Assembly (NCBI GenBank): GCA_963664845.1
Contig: OY761615.1
Span: 1,674,001 to 1,738,000 of the forward strand
Direction of reading: 5' to 3'
Length of the DNA stretch: 64,000 nucleotides
From: CAIYTF01 sp963664845
GTDB taxonomy: Bacteria; Bacteroidota; Ignavibacteria; Ignavibacteriales; Ignavibacteriaceae
The notes below the pieces were generated by a model. It made no database searches. It saw only the letters and a list, made by a program, of their open reading frames with translations, and was not told where the DNA came from. Positions 17,152-26,423 of the stretch are shown here, piece by piece. The position numbers and the translations under genes were made by a program. Numbering within the stretch: the first letter of the stretch is position 1; every line of letters begins with the position of its first letter.

Positions 17152-19065
17152 TTACTTCACAATTGCTAATTTACCGATGTATGATTCGCCTTCATGTCCG
17201 GCTACACGGGACTCGACGCGGTACAGATAAACTCCTGGGGCGATTCCAAGTGTCCATTTATTTAACTGATAATCAAGCCGCTTAATGCTACCCCAGGCTT
17301 CCGAGCCACTGCCGTCATCATGCTCAATCTCCTGGACAACATCTCCAGTCAGGGTATAAATTTTAATTTTACACTTTGCAGGTATACCAATGAACTCCAT
17401 CCGGTAACGCTCACCGCTGCCGGTAAGGTTGCTGTGCTGACGGAACGGATTGGGCACAACAAATACGTTTTTGGGAAATTGCTGATTAGGGCCACGCAAC
17501 GGGTATACTGGAAAACGAGTGTTATTCACTTTACCGCTTTCGTTGTTCTCCGTATCATAGCTTGTAACACAATAATAATTGCCAACGCCAAACGGCAAGC
17601 CTTTGTCTACGTATTTAATCAATCCGTTTTCAATAACTGCAGAATCTTTTTTAATATCCGCTACAAGCACCCAAGGACCGATAGTGAAATAGGTTGATCG
17701 ATATACACGATATCCCGCCAAGTCATTTACACCGGTTTTCGGGTCTTTATAGGTTGATGCAATGGGTGGCCAGGCAACGCTGATCTGACCTGGTTCTGTG
17801 GCCACTTTAAGACTGTTTTCGCCATCCGTTGGAGTTGGGGGCGGATAGACGTCTGGGGTATAGTTGTTTGCGTACAAGTGACGTGCGGCGCGAACATGAG
17901 CAAGCATGGAATCGCGTGATGCAGTGGCCATTAAATCAATGTTGGCAACTCCACCGGCCACAATTTTCGCCCGGTCCATTTCGCCAATAACCTCGGCATA
18001 TACTATTTTAACCGATGCAAATGGTGTCAGAGAGAGGGGGCCGACACTAACCAAAAATTCAGGACGGCGTTCATACTTGTTTCCGCCTTCACCGCCAAGT
18101 GCGCGTGCGGAATCCCAGGAAACCCGTGGTTGCTGATGCGTCATAACCTCTTTCACGCGTGCTGCCGAAGATGATCCCTGAATGAACATCTGATCAACGG
18201 TTGGTGCTCCTTCTGTTAAGCCTTGTCCTGTATGCTCAAGGATATTTTGATAGACATTTCCACCGGCAGAATCGAGCACAACAACGGAAACGTAACCCGG
18301 TGCATCAAGCTCGTGTTCGCGGCTTCCCTGCTGATAAATGTCTCTTGCATCTCCAATGTCACCGCGCAAAGGTCCAACGCCAAAGTTGTATACTATTGGC
18401 ACTTCGTCTTCGGTTCTAAAGCGCTGATGATCGTAGAAGTAAAAAACTTTCTGCGTCGGGTCCCATGCGTATTTTTCATCGCCGCGGCTTCCTGAACGTT
18501 GTGTTATGCGAAACCCGTATCTCATTCCGAAGAACAATGAATCAACATTTGATAATTCGTTGTTGGTGATGGTGACTTCATGGATAATGAAATCACTAAG
18601 CCCGGGATAGCTCCACACCATGCTTCTGCGTGATATGTCGACATTCAAACTGTTAACGTGATGACCACCGGTCACAATTTCCTCACCGGCCAATCCTGGG
18701 TTCTTGAGGTTGTAATTTTTTGTGAGCATCGTCTCCTCAGTCGGAAAAATATCCTGCCCTGACGGAAAGAAGCGTGAATTGATAGTGTATGATGATGCGA
18801 CATTATCGCGGACACCATAGATGGCATATCCGGCCGCTTCGGCATAATTCAATGCATCGTTAACATCGGTTGATTTGGAATAACCCGGGTAGTCAAGCGT
18901 GTGAAAAGCATTTTCCGTCTCAGTCGGATCGCCATATTGAAGAGTGTTCCAGACGGTTGCCCATAATTTTCCCCGTTTTAAGGTTTGCTTGCCCCAGATA
19001 ACCTGTGAGTACATCAGGTCTGAGAATACCAAAACCAAAAACAGTGCTGCAATGTATTTTTTCAT
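17152..19065 (-). CDS. Secreted FnIII protein with T9SS-like C-terminal domain
   Basis: The start is ATG 19065 with AGGA seven bases upstream; the frame could begin two codons earlier at TTG, which is less likely. The product has about 637 residues: a signal peptide (1-20), a large unassigned N-terminal region (about 25-400), an FnIII-like domain (about 415-520, with GYRVYRS), and a C-terminal region from about 545 (VPNPFRQHSN, ending in GKLAIVK). That last region resembles a T9SS sorting domain with a shortened PNPF motif. It follows the TonB receptor gene by 19 nt and precedes the PorV-like gene by 14 nt. The position recalls that of surface lipoproteins beside TonB receptors in other uptake loci, but no SusD similarity is seen. 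The function is unknown. Confidence 0.8.
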   Translation of the reverse strand: MKKYIAALFLVLVFSDLMYSQVIWGKQTLKRGKLWATVWNTLQYGDPTETENAFHTLDYPGYSKSTDVNDALNYAEAAGYAIYGVRDNVASSYTINSRFFPSGQDIFPTEETMLTKNYNLKNPGLAGEEIVTGGHHVNSLNVDISRRSMVWSYPGLSDFIIHEVTITNNELSNVDSLFFGMRYGFRITQRSGSRGDEKYAWDPTQKVFYFYDHQRFRTEDEVPIVYNFGVGPLRGDIGDARDIYQQGSREHELDAPGYVSVVVLDSAGGNVYQNILEHTGQGLTEGAPTVDQMFIQGSSSAARVKEVMTHQQPRVSWDSARALGGEGGNKYERRPEFLVSVGPLSLTPFASVKIVYAEVIGEMDRAKIVAGGVANIDLMATASRDSMLAHVRAARHLYANNYTPDVYPPPTPTDGENSLKVATEPGQISVAWPPIASTYKDPKTGVNDLAGYRVYRSTYFTIGPWVLVADIKKDSAVIENGLIKYVDKGLPFGVGNYYCVTSYDTENNESGKVNNTRFPVYPLRGPNQQFPKNVFVVPNPFRQHSNLTGSGERYRMEFIGIPAKCKIKIYTLTGDVVQEIEHDDGSGSEAWGSIKRLDYQLNKWTLGIAPGVYLYRVESRVAGHEGESYIGKLAIVK

Positions 19066-19084
19066 ATTCAATCCTGGGCCTTTA

Positions 19085-22021
19085 TTAAAATTTTATCGAC
19101 AGTTGAAAAAAGACTTGTTGCGGGGGCACTTCATAACTGTACCACTCCCATATATTAGGTTCCGAAAAATCCGTTGTCTTCGGGAGGCGTTCACTGTCCG
19201 GCAAATTGGGGTTTTCCAGGTATTTGATCAGATCATCGCCATAGAGCATCCGCAAAAATTTGGAGTTAAGCAGGTTCTTGATAGTGACGCTGAACTCAGT
19301 TTGCAGTCCGGCGAGTTCTATTGCCTTGGATACCCTGAGATCAATCTGATAATAATTGAACCATCTCATGTTGTTTGGTTCTGTGGACATGTCGCCCGGT
19401 CCGTGATAGGTATATTCATCACCGGTCCTCCACCAGAAATTCGCGTAGACATTGAGATCACTTAACGGTTTGATACCCCAAATTTCCGGCCCTTCGTCTT
19501 TGCCGACGTTCATGCTGACCCATCCTTTAATGCGCTGGTAATCGCCCCACGCACCTTTCCCCTGTCGCAACCCTTTGGGTACATTAACACTTTGCGAACC
19601 TGTTTCATATAACCTGCTGTATCCCACTTCACCATCAAACGACCAGTAGATTTCGTGGCTCAAGCCAAAATTAAACCAGCCCGCAAACCGCGAATCCAAT
19701 TTGGTTTCAATTCCGCGAACGTCTGAGTATCCGGCATTGCTTACCATTAATGCCTTTGTGGCACTGTATGTTGCCGCATAGACACCGGTAACCACATTGG
19801 ATTCGGCGGAAGCATCTTTATAATAACCGGTCAGATCCAGTTTCAGAATATCTGCGATATTGTAATCGACGCCCAATTCATATTGAATAGTTCTCTCATA
19901 TCCCAAAGCCGGATTGCCATAATAGCCCTGCCACTCGTCCATGTAAGTTATTTGTTTTGCATAGGGATTTAACATGCTGTCGGTGGTGCTGGTATAATTT
20001 ACGAACGGGAAGCCAAACATTTTTGTCCATGATGGGCGCTGATAGAAATGACCATAAACAAAATGCAGAACTGCATTCTCGTTCATTGGGTGGGAGATTC
20101 CCACGCGGGGTGCTATTGCAATTTGCAGTTTCGTTCGTTCGAATTCCGGAGTGCCTGGAATACCCAACGGAGTTCCGGCTTCATGTCCTGCCGTGGCAAG
20201 TTCGAAAGCCAGCGGATCGTACATATTTTTCGGGGCGTTGCGGTTCTGATTGAAAAAATCACCGCGAACACCAAGGTTAACCACCAGCCCCGGGAATTCA
20301 ATTTTATCCTGCAGATACAGATTTCCTTCATATGGTTTTCCATCAAAAACATTCATATCGTTTGTTCGTGATGTGTTTGATGCAGAAGCAAAATTCTCGT
20401 AATTAAAATCATAGGTCTTGAACGTAAAACCTGCTTTGAGGCTGTGTATTTTAGTAATCTGATCGGTTATATCACCCTTAAGCTGATATGACTCGGAATT
20501 ATATTTTGTCCAGGTGTGGTAGTAAGACTGAAGTGTATACCGTGGTATCATAGAAACCACATCGGGCAACCACGAAGAATCCGGAATAACTCCATCCCGG
20601 TCTGAACGGTCCAGATTGTCTTTTAAATAGCTGGCAGTTACTTCATAGAATGTTTCATCGTTAAGAACGTGGGTCGCTTTAGCATACAACTGTGACCAAC
20701 GGCGAAGTTCGGGCCACTGCCGGTAAGCAGCGCCCTTAAGATTATATTTTGCGCGCGCATATTGTTCATCAACTCTCATAGGAGCAAGCCACCCGGATTC
20801 CTGCCCCATCTCGGACGTGTTGAAATTCGATGATGTGTAATCAGCGCTTTCATAGCCGCCAATGAAGCCGCCAACCCTGAATTTCAAGGCGGGTGAGTAT
20901 TTATAGCTTACGTATCCCTGAATATTGAATTCCGGATTGTAAGGGATCGCCTGCGGAAATATGCCGACACCCTGCTTAAAACGTCCCGAGGCAAGAAACC
21001 CCAGATCTTCTGTGATGCGTCCAAACAGAGTCCCTTCGTATTCATATTCGGCCCTGTCAGCATATTTACCAAGAACATCATTTGGTGTTGATTGTTTCCG
21101 CCATGCACTCAGCAGCGAATCAGGATTTTTTTGGTAGTACATGCTATTAAGATCATTGGACTGCTTTGTCCAATAATCTATGCCGGTACTCTTATAATCG
21201 TTGTTATCCTTGCTGTACATATTTCTGCCGAAATGATAGACGCCCGCCGGACGTACACGTCCCAACAGTGTTCCATGAATTCCTTCTGGTGCATCTTTGG
21301 AAATGATATTTACAACGGCAGAGCGGCCTTCGCCATATTCAGCATTGTATCCGCCGGTGAGTATGGATATCTGCTCAATTGTGGATGTGTTAAAACCGGA
21401 ATAATTATCCGATACCAAACCGCTGTTGACAGAAAGATTATCTACCATATATACGGCCTGAACCATTGAACTTCCGCGTACATATCCTTTGGTTTGACCC
21501 CGCTGCCATGCAAGGCTCGAGTTGTCACTGAATATTCCTGCCTGGGTTACGAGAACGTCGGTAATGGAACGCAGACCCGCGTTTTCCAAAATTTTACCGG
21601 TCACCACCTGCTCACTTGCGGTCAAATCTTTATCGACCACCGGGCGGTCAGCGACAATAACAACTTCTTTTTGCTCAAGCGAAACTGTTTCAAGGCCAAT
21701 ATTCTGCGTGGTTGTGCGATCAAGGATAACGGTAACGTTGCTGTTGCTTACGGTCCGGTATCCGATCATGGAAATTGTTAGTGTATATACACCGGGAGGA
21801 ATATTTAAGATGTAATATTCACCATTCACATCTGTTGAAGCGCCAAGTTTCAGGTTTTTGATATATACCGTTGCACCAACAACCGGCTCACCTGTTTTTT
21901 TATCGGTTATTCTTCCCGATATTTTCCCGGTGTTTCCCGCAAAACACAACAGTGAAACCATAAGTGTTATAAATAAACCCGTAGTGAACTTTTTAATTAG
22001 GTGTCGCATCATAACGTGCAT
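19085..22021 (-). CDS. TonB-dependent receptor with carboxypeptidase-regulatory-like domain
   Basis: This 978-residue outer-membrane receptor has a signal peptide (about 1-30), a CarboxypepD-regulatory-like domain (30-110, GKISGRITDKKTGEPVVGAT), a plug (about 120-245, with STIEQISILTGGYNAEYGEGR) and a 22-strand-type barrel ending in the aromatic FFQLSIKF. It imports a substrate across the outer membrane using TonB energy. The start at ATG 22021 has AAGGA eight bases upstream. It lies 15 nt after the LacI gene, so both probably share the operator-controlled promoter near 23.1-23.3 kb. No SusD gene follows; a T9SS-type FnIII protein and a PorV-like barrel do. The ligand is unknown. Downstream ribokinase, ABC importer and ARH genes suggest a ribose-containing compound. 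Confidence 0.92.
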   Translation of the reverse strand: MHVMMRHLIKKFTTGLFITLMVSLLCFAGNTGKISGRITDKKTGEPVVGATVYIKNLKLGASTDVNGEYYILNIPPGVYTLTISMIGYRTVSNSNVTVILDRTTTQNIGLETVSLEQKEVVIVADRPVVDKDLTASEQVVTGKILENAGLRSITDVLVTQAGIFSDNSSLAWQRGQTKGYVRGSSMVQAVYMVDNLSVNSGLVSDNYSGFNTSTIEQISILTGGYNAEYGEGRSAVVNIISKDAPEGIHGTLLGRVRPAGVYHFGRNMYSKDNNDYKSTGIDYWTKQSNDLNSMYYQKNPDSLLSAWRKQSTPNDVLGKYADRAEYEYEGTLFGRITEDLGFLASGRFKQGVGIFPQAIPYNPEFNIQGYVSYKYSPALKFRVGGFIGGYESADYTSSNFNTSEMGQESGWLAPMRVDEQYARAKYNLKGAAYRQWPELRRWSQLYAKATHVLNDETFYEVTASYLKDNLDRSDRDGVIPDSSWLPDVVSMIPRYTLQSYYHTWTKYNSESYQLKGDITDQITKIHSLKAGFTFKTYDFNYENFASASNTSRTNDMNVFDGKPYEGNLYLQDKIEFPGLVVNLGVRGDFFNQNRNAPKNMYDPLAFELATAGHEAGTPLGIPGTPEFERTKLQIAIAPRVGISHPMNENAVLHFVYGHFYQRPSWTKMFGFPFVNYTSTTDSMLNPYAKQITYMDEWQGYYGNPALGYERTIQYELGVDYNIADILKLDLTGYYKDASAESNVVTGVYAATYSATKALMVSNAGYSDVRGIETKLDSRFAGWFNFGLSHEIYWSFDGEVGYSRLYETGSQSVNVPKGLRQGKGAWGDYQRIKGWVSMNVGKDEGPEIWGIKPLSDLNVYANFWWRTGDEYTYHGPGDMSTEPNNMRWFNYYQIDLRVSKAIELAGLQTEFSVTIKNLLNSKFLRMLYGDDLIKYLENPNLPDSERLPKTTDFSEPNIWEWYSYEVPPQQVFFQLSIKF

Positions 22022-22036
22022 CTGAGGTTCCTTCGT

Positions 22037-23095
22037 TTAAACTTTTTTTAAGGATTTTTTGATTTTAACGGGGCTCGGCTGCTGCTGTATACGTGCAACA
22101 GAGCTGCGAATGTTCAGTTTCGGTTCCAGAAGTACCTTCATCTGTTCATCAAAGGGACTTACCATCCGCCGGGAAAGAATTGCCACCGCCATTTCAGCCA
22201 TTTTGGTGATTGGCTGTTCAACCGCGGAAAGCGCGGGTGATAAATAGGAAGCGAAGATCGGATCATCGAAGGTGACCAGGGAAAGATCGCCGGGTATAGT
22301 AATGTTGTTTTCCCGACATGCTTCCAGGGTACCCAAGGCAATCAGATCACCGGCAGTGAAGATTGCTGTTGGCGGAGTTGCAAGTTTGAGCAGGAGTTTA
22401 GTCTTCAGGTAACCGTTCAGTTCACGGAAGTCATCGCCGACTATTAAATTTTCATCAATCTCAATTCCGGCATTCTGCAGTGCACTCTTGTAGCCTTGGA
22501 GGCGGGTTTCGTTTGCGTAGGTTCCCGGCAAACCCTGGATAAATGCGATGCGGGTATGTCCCTCGTTAATGAGATAATTGACTGCAAGCAGTGAACCTTT
22601 TTCGTTATCAACGCTGATAGAGTCAACATCGAGCTCTTCAAAACAGCGATCGACCATGACCAGAGGTATTTCAGCGTCACGGATTTTTTGAATGTGCGAA
22701 AAGTCCTGACCGACAGAGGCAAGGATCAACCCGTCGACGCGTTTTTCAAGGAGACTCTTAACCGATGACCGCTCGATGGCAATATCTTCGTCCGAATCAT
22801 AAACAATAATGCTGTATCCCTTTTTACGCAGTTCGCCTGCCAGACTTTTAATAACGGCGGAAAAGAAGGGGTTGGAGATATCCGGGACAACGACACCGAT
22901 TTCGTTAGTTTTTTGGACACGGAGACCACGGGCAAGAGCATTCACCCGGTAGCCGCATTCTTTGGCAACCTGTTTAATTTTATCCTGGGTTTTTTTGCTG
23001 ATAGTGTATTTTTTGGAAGTGTCATGGAGCACCCGGGACACAGTTGAAACGGAGAAACCGGTTTTTTCTGCAATATCCTGTAACGTAGATGACAT
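22037..23095 (-). CDS. LacI-family transcriptional regulator of the riboside/sugar locus
   Basis: This 352-residue regulator has an N-terminal LacI helix-turn-helix (residues 3-50: LQDIAEKTGFSVSTVSRVL, then a hinge helix near ALARGLR) and a periplasmic-binding-protein-like effector domain (about 60-335) with NPFF, DSISVDNEKG and DDPIFASYLSP segments. It should bind the palindromic operators at 23149-23164 and 23310-23325, 54 and 215 nt upstream of its own start, so autoregulation together with control of the TonB gene that follows by 15 nt is likely. The inducer is probably a sugar or riboside metabolite from the locus. That is inference. The basic C-terminal tail rich in lysine is unusual but short. 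Confidence 0.92.
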   Translation of the reverse strand: MSSTLQDIAEKTGFSVSTVSRVLHDTSKKYTISKKTQDKIKQVAKECGYRVNALARGLRVQKTNEIGVVVPDISNPFFSAVIKSLAGELRKKGYSIIVYDSDEDIAIERSSVKSLLEKRVDGLILASVGQDFSHIQKIRDAEIPLVMVDRCFEELDVDSISVDNEKGSLLAVNYLINEGHTRIAFIQGLPGTYANETRLQGYKSALQNAGIEIDENLIVGDDFRELNGYLKTKLLLKLATPPTAIFTAGDLIALGTLEACRENNITIPGDLSLVTFDDPIFASYLSPALSAVEQPITKMAEMAVAILSRRMVSPFDEQMKVLLEPKLNIRSSVARIQQQPSPVKIKKSLKKV

Positions 23096-23148
23096 AGTGT
23101 TAAGACGTGATCCTATAAAAGTTTTTGTTTTGTAATTTTTGCGGGATT

Positions 23149-23164
23149 ATGCAATCGTTTGCAT
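23149..23164. promoter_or_regulatory. LacI-type operator 1
   Basis: The 16-mer ATGCAATCGTTTGCAT is palindromic at 7 of 8 base pairs with a central CG, the usual architecture of LacI-family operators. It lies 54 nt upstream of the LacI start. The same GCAATCGTTT core recurs at 23310-23325 and, in related form, upstream of the second LacI gene at 60 kb. Confidence 0.75.
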
Positions 23165-23309
23165 TGATTCCGAAAAAATTTTTTTTGATTAAACCAGAAC
23201 AAATATGCGAACAGAACCAATAAATGAGCTTAAATGCGAATAGCACCAGGAACCATACAAGCGATTGGATGCGGCTTTCCTGCAAAGGAGCAGTAAAAAC
23301 ACGGAATTT

Positions 23310-23325
23310 GTGCAATCGTTTGCGT
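23310..23325. promoter_or_regulatory. LacI-type operator 2
   Basis: GTGCAATCGTTTGCGT shares 14 of 16 bases with operator 1 and lies 161 bp from it centre to centre, close to a multiple of the helical repeat, so DNA looping between two bound dimers is possible. It is about 215 nt upstream of the LacI start. Confidence 0.7.
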
Positions 23326-23403
23326 TAAAATAGTAAATTCTTAAGGAACAATCAAGAAAAAAAATAATCTCTGTATTTGTTAACAACAAATGCAGTGAAT
23401 TTG

Positions 23404-23425
23404 AAGCGTAAACGCAATTACGCTT
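23404..23425. promoter_or_regulatory. Inverted repeat AAGCGTAA-N6-TTACGCTT
   Basis: The two 8-nt arms are perfectly complementary around a 6-nt spacer (ACGCAA). The element sits in the 484-nt intergenic region between the terminator of the protease-PLD gene and the LacI operators. It could be another regulator site or a weak hairpin. No T-run follows on the minus strand. Confidence 0.4.
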
Positions 23426-23487
23426 TGAAAAAAAATTCAGATACCATTTTTTTCTTCTAACCAACTTAATGCCAGTAAAAAAAATAA

Positions 23488-23527
23488 GCGCCGCCGTCTT
23501 ACCATATAACGTAAGCAACAGCGGCGC
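23488..23527. terminator. Intrinsic terminator after the protease-PLD gene
   Basis: GCGCCGC (23488-23494) pairs with GCGGCGC (23521-23527), extended inward by CTTAC/GTAAG. Read on the minus strand the stem is followed by TTATTTTTTTT, and on the plus strand by TTTTTATTT, so it can work both ways. It lies 53 nt past the stop codon at 23580 and insulates that gene from the LacI promoter region. Confidence 0.85.
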
Positions 23528-23579
23528 ATGTTTTTATTTGAATACGAATTATTCTGACAGTGAGATATTCCTTAGCTCC

Positions 23580-26423
23580 CTACAGAGTTTCCCGAACGTC
23601 AGACCATGTCAGCAATTCCATTCCGTCGGGAATATGGTGCGGATCATCGGCCAACTCCATTGACGATTTTTCTTTTCCGATGCTGTAATGTGCAAGGTTA
23701 TCCCAATCATGGCAGAATATTTGCCTGAAGTATTTGGCAAGCGGCTCATCATCAAAAAGAAGACTGGCGTCGCGGTTGACTGAGACACCGTCATTTGACC
23801 AGTTTTGACTGCCCAACATTACCCGTTTTCCATCTACGATCACTCCCTTTGTATGGCAGTTTTTCTGCAGTTTAATGGACTTGGAGTTGAATCCCATATC
23901 AACAAGTGCCTCAAGGTTTTTCCTCGCGTCAGAAGGGTTAAGTACCCGGAATATGATCTTTACGTCAACTCCGCTTTTCTGTTTCTTTAAAACTGTATTA
24001 ACAAGGGCTTCCAACTTATCATGTCCTTCTTTCGGTGCGTTAAATGTTTGGTTCTGGATAAGCAGTTCGTGCTTCGCACTGTTCACCAAGTCGGTTACTT
24101 CATCATAAAAATTGTCCGGCGTTAAAAGCGGGGTAACAGTGAATTCTCTTTCTTCCTCGAACGGCGGAAATGATATATACTCTTTGGCCGCTTCTTCAGC
24201 ATAATCATCATCAAACCTGGGGACCAAGAAATTCAGGTTATCAACGTTCAGTGCTTCCTCGCCACCGTTTCCGTCGTCATTATGTTCATAATCATTTTTG
24301 ATAAAAGTTTCATACGCTTGAGCTATACCGTCGTGCTCAACTATTGCATGCCATTCTCTGTTATAATTTTTCAGCAGGAACGATTGTGACTGATCCTCTA
24401 GTTCCGGAATATTCGGTTGATTGGACGATTGCCAGTTGCCGCTGGAAAGCCAGATCGAACTGCTGTCCCGCACTGCCACTTTAATATGATAGGACGAAGA
24501 CACCCACCCATTAACCCGTCCAATCTTCACCCAGGCGTTGTGGAACTTTGAACCCAGCGTGTCCTGCAGATCCTGGACAACAGCTTCATCGGTGATATCG
24601 TTGGCTTTTGTCCCCTCACCAAGGCTTTCCCGGGGCTGGATTGCCATTGTCATATCCTTGAATGATGACTTTGTACTGGCATCTTCAATTACTTTCAGAA
24701 TGTGTTTTGCGCCGAAGTCATACATGGCTACAGTAAGGGTTTGTTTTGTTTTTGAGAGAAATGCCTGCAGGTTTTCCCACCCCTGCTCTGGACTTACATG
24801 TGCTATGACCCGCATCGTGTCTTTTATCTTTCTAAGTTTTACGTTGTCAGGCGGAACGTATTTTATTTCTTCCGGTGTTACTGAAGTTGGGTTAAAAAGA
24901 GCTTCCAAAGAGCCACCACCTTTATGAAGCGCTATAATTTCTTCGAATGTCGGACCGGTTACCTCAACCGGATACTCCATGAATTTTTCCGGAAGCGGTG
25001 ACGAGCCTTCTTTTTTTAGCTCATGGATTGTTTTCCTTCCAGACACAGTTATAACAAGGCCCCTTTCATTTGTTATCCAGCCATTCCTGAACACATAGCC
25101 CATCCGCACACCAAGAACATCCCTTCGCTGCAGAAATTCCTTTTTTGCTTTTCCGAGAATGGCCGATTCACTTGTTTCCGAATTTCCTGCTGTCGGAGCG
25201 GGTTCATTGCTTGCAGCAGCAGCCGGAAGCTGGACATTAACAACCGGAGGTGCGCTCACACCTGCATCTCCCAGTTTGAACGTAACCGAGAGAGGAACAG
25301 TAAACGTAATACTCCCGTCCTCATTGATGGATGAGGCTGGCTTGTTGCTTTTATTTTCCATGGTGGTCCTCATATTGTTTGAAGTTCCTGAATCATCAGA
25401 AATAAAAATTTCATTCAGCAGTTTTGTTTGGGCAGTATTAAAAGTTAAGGAAGACAGCTTCTTGAGGATCGAACTGATACGTACACCTTCGTTCGCAATC
25501 CATTTGATCTGATCTTCTCCCATATTTGGGTTCCATATGCCCCCGGTCACTGACAGCGTTTTCTGGGAAGCATCCTTTGCCTCCACTCCGGCATGATGCA
25601 GCGCGACTACTTCCCATCGCTCATTGTATACAGGAGCGCCGGAAGAGCCCGGGGCTGTATCCGTCCGGTAATGCAGATGATCATCGAGTACATCAATAAG
25701 CTGATTCTCCCGCAAACCAATTTGTTTGGGTAGTCCATTGGGGTGTTGGATAATATTCAGCCATTGTGAGATAATGGTTTTCCCTTCTTCCGGCGACAGC
25801 ATATTCCACCCTAATTCAGCAAGCAGTTTCCTGTTAGTGTTTTCAAGCATGACAGCGACCAATGCAAAATCCAGGCTTTCATCTGAAAAGTAAAATGAAG
25901 CAGGATCAAGTTGAAACATTTCAGAGGGCAAGAGATTGTTGCTTGTATCCAACTGATAGTTAAATTCAACTTTCGCATATTTGGCAGTATCGAAATCCGG
26001 TAAAACATGATGATTGGTCAGCAATAATGAGGGGGAAATGAGAAAGCCGGTTCCGTAACCCAGTAAGTTGCCTGAATTCCCGCAAATCCACATTCGTCCC
26101 ACTGTTTTTGCTTTCACCAATCCTGTTTCAAGAAAGGCAACACTCACCAGATCGTTTGTCCCCATTATCCTTTCAAGACTCAGGGTTTCCCCCTGAGAAG
26201 TGACCGGCTCAACTAAAGAAGGTACGCCTTTTGCTGTACTTACTATCCCTTCAGCGTCAAGCTGCGAAATACCTCTTCTGGCCAGAAACTTTCTTACCCT
26301 GGCGGGTGAATCAATTGTAAAAAAGCGCTTTTCGTTGATCAGGCGAAGATTACGGTTCCTGTTCTTTTCCCTTTCCTGCCAACGTACCAGCGTTTTGCTT
26401 ATTTGTGAATTTAGTGTATCCAT
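23580..26423 (-). CDS. Trypsin-like protease fused to two-HKD phospholipase D module
   Basis: This 947-residue protein has no signal peptide or membrane segment. Residues about 80-320 form a trypsin/V8-like serine protease with a catalytic triad that can be read as H139 (TNHHV), D185 (SLDFALV) and S261 (PGSSGAPV). Its lead-in LERIMGTNDLVSVAFLETG resembles that of other bacterial proteases fused to variable effector domains. A proline/alanine-rich linker spans about 385-420, and an unassigned domain spans about 420-540. The C-terminal 540-910 carries two phospholipase D motifs: H646-x-K648-x4-D653 and H857-x-K859-x4-D864, each followed by the usual S-x-N/S-W context (SSGNW, GSQNW). PLD-fold enzymes cut phosphodiesters in lipids or nucleic acids. 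The gene stands alone with its own terminator. A protease-regulated effector, perhaps in defence, is inference. Confidence 0.87.
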   Translation of the reverse strand: MDTLNSQISKTLVRWQEREKNRNRNLRLINEKRFFTIDSPARVRKFLARRGISQLDAEGIVSTAKGVPSLVEPVTSQGETLSLERIMGTNDLVSVAFLETGLVKAKTVGRMWICGNSGNLLGYGTGFLISPSLLLTNHHVLPDFDTAKYAKVEFNYQLDTSNNLLPSEMFQLDPASFYFSDESLDFALVAVMLENTNRKLLAELGWNMLSPEEGKTIISQWLNIIQHPNGLPKQIGLRENQLIDVLDDHLHYRTDTAPGSSGAPVYNERWEVVALHHAGVEAKDASQKTLSVTGGIWNPNMGEDQIKWIANEGVRISSILKKLSSLTFNTAQTKLLNEIFISDDSGTSNNMRTTMENKSNKPASSINEDGSITFTVPLSVTFKLGDAGVSAPPVVNVQLPAAAASNEPAPTAGNSETSESAILGKAKKEFLQRRDVLGVRMGYVFRNGWITNERGLVITVSGRKTIHELKKEGSSPLPEKFMEYPVEVTGPTFEEIIALHKGGGSLEALFNPTSVTPEEIKYVPPDNVKLRKIKDTMRVIAHVSPEQGWENLQAFLSKTKQTLTVAMYDFGAKHILKVIEDASTKSSFKDMTMAIQPRESLGEGTKANDITDEAVVQDLQDTLGSKFHNAWVKIGRVNGWVSSSYHIKVAVRDSSSIWLSSGNWQSSNQPNIPELEDQSQSFLLKNYNREWHAIVEHDGIAQAYETFIKNDYEHNDDGNGGEEALNVDNLNFLVPRFDDDYAEEAAKEYISFPPFEEEREFTVTPLLTPDNFYDEVTDLVNSAKHELLIQNQTFNAPKEGHDKLEALVNTVLKKQKSGVDVKIIFRVLNPSDARKNLEALVDMGFNSKSIKLQKNCHTKGVIVDGKRVMLGSQNWSNDGVSVNRDASLLFDDEPLAKYFRQIFCHDWDNLAHYSIGKEKSSMELADDPHHIPDGMELLTWSDVRETL

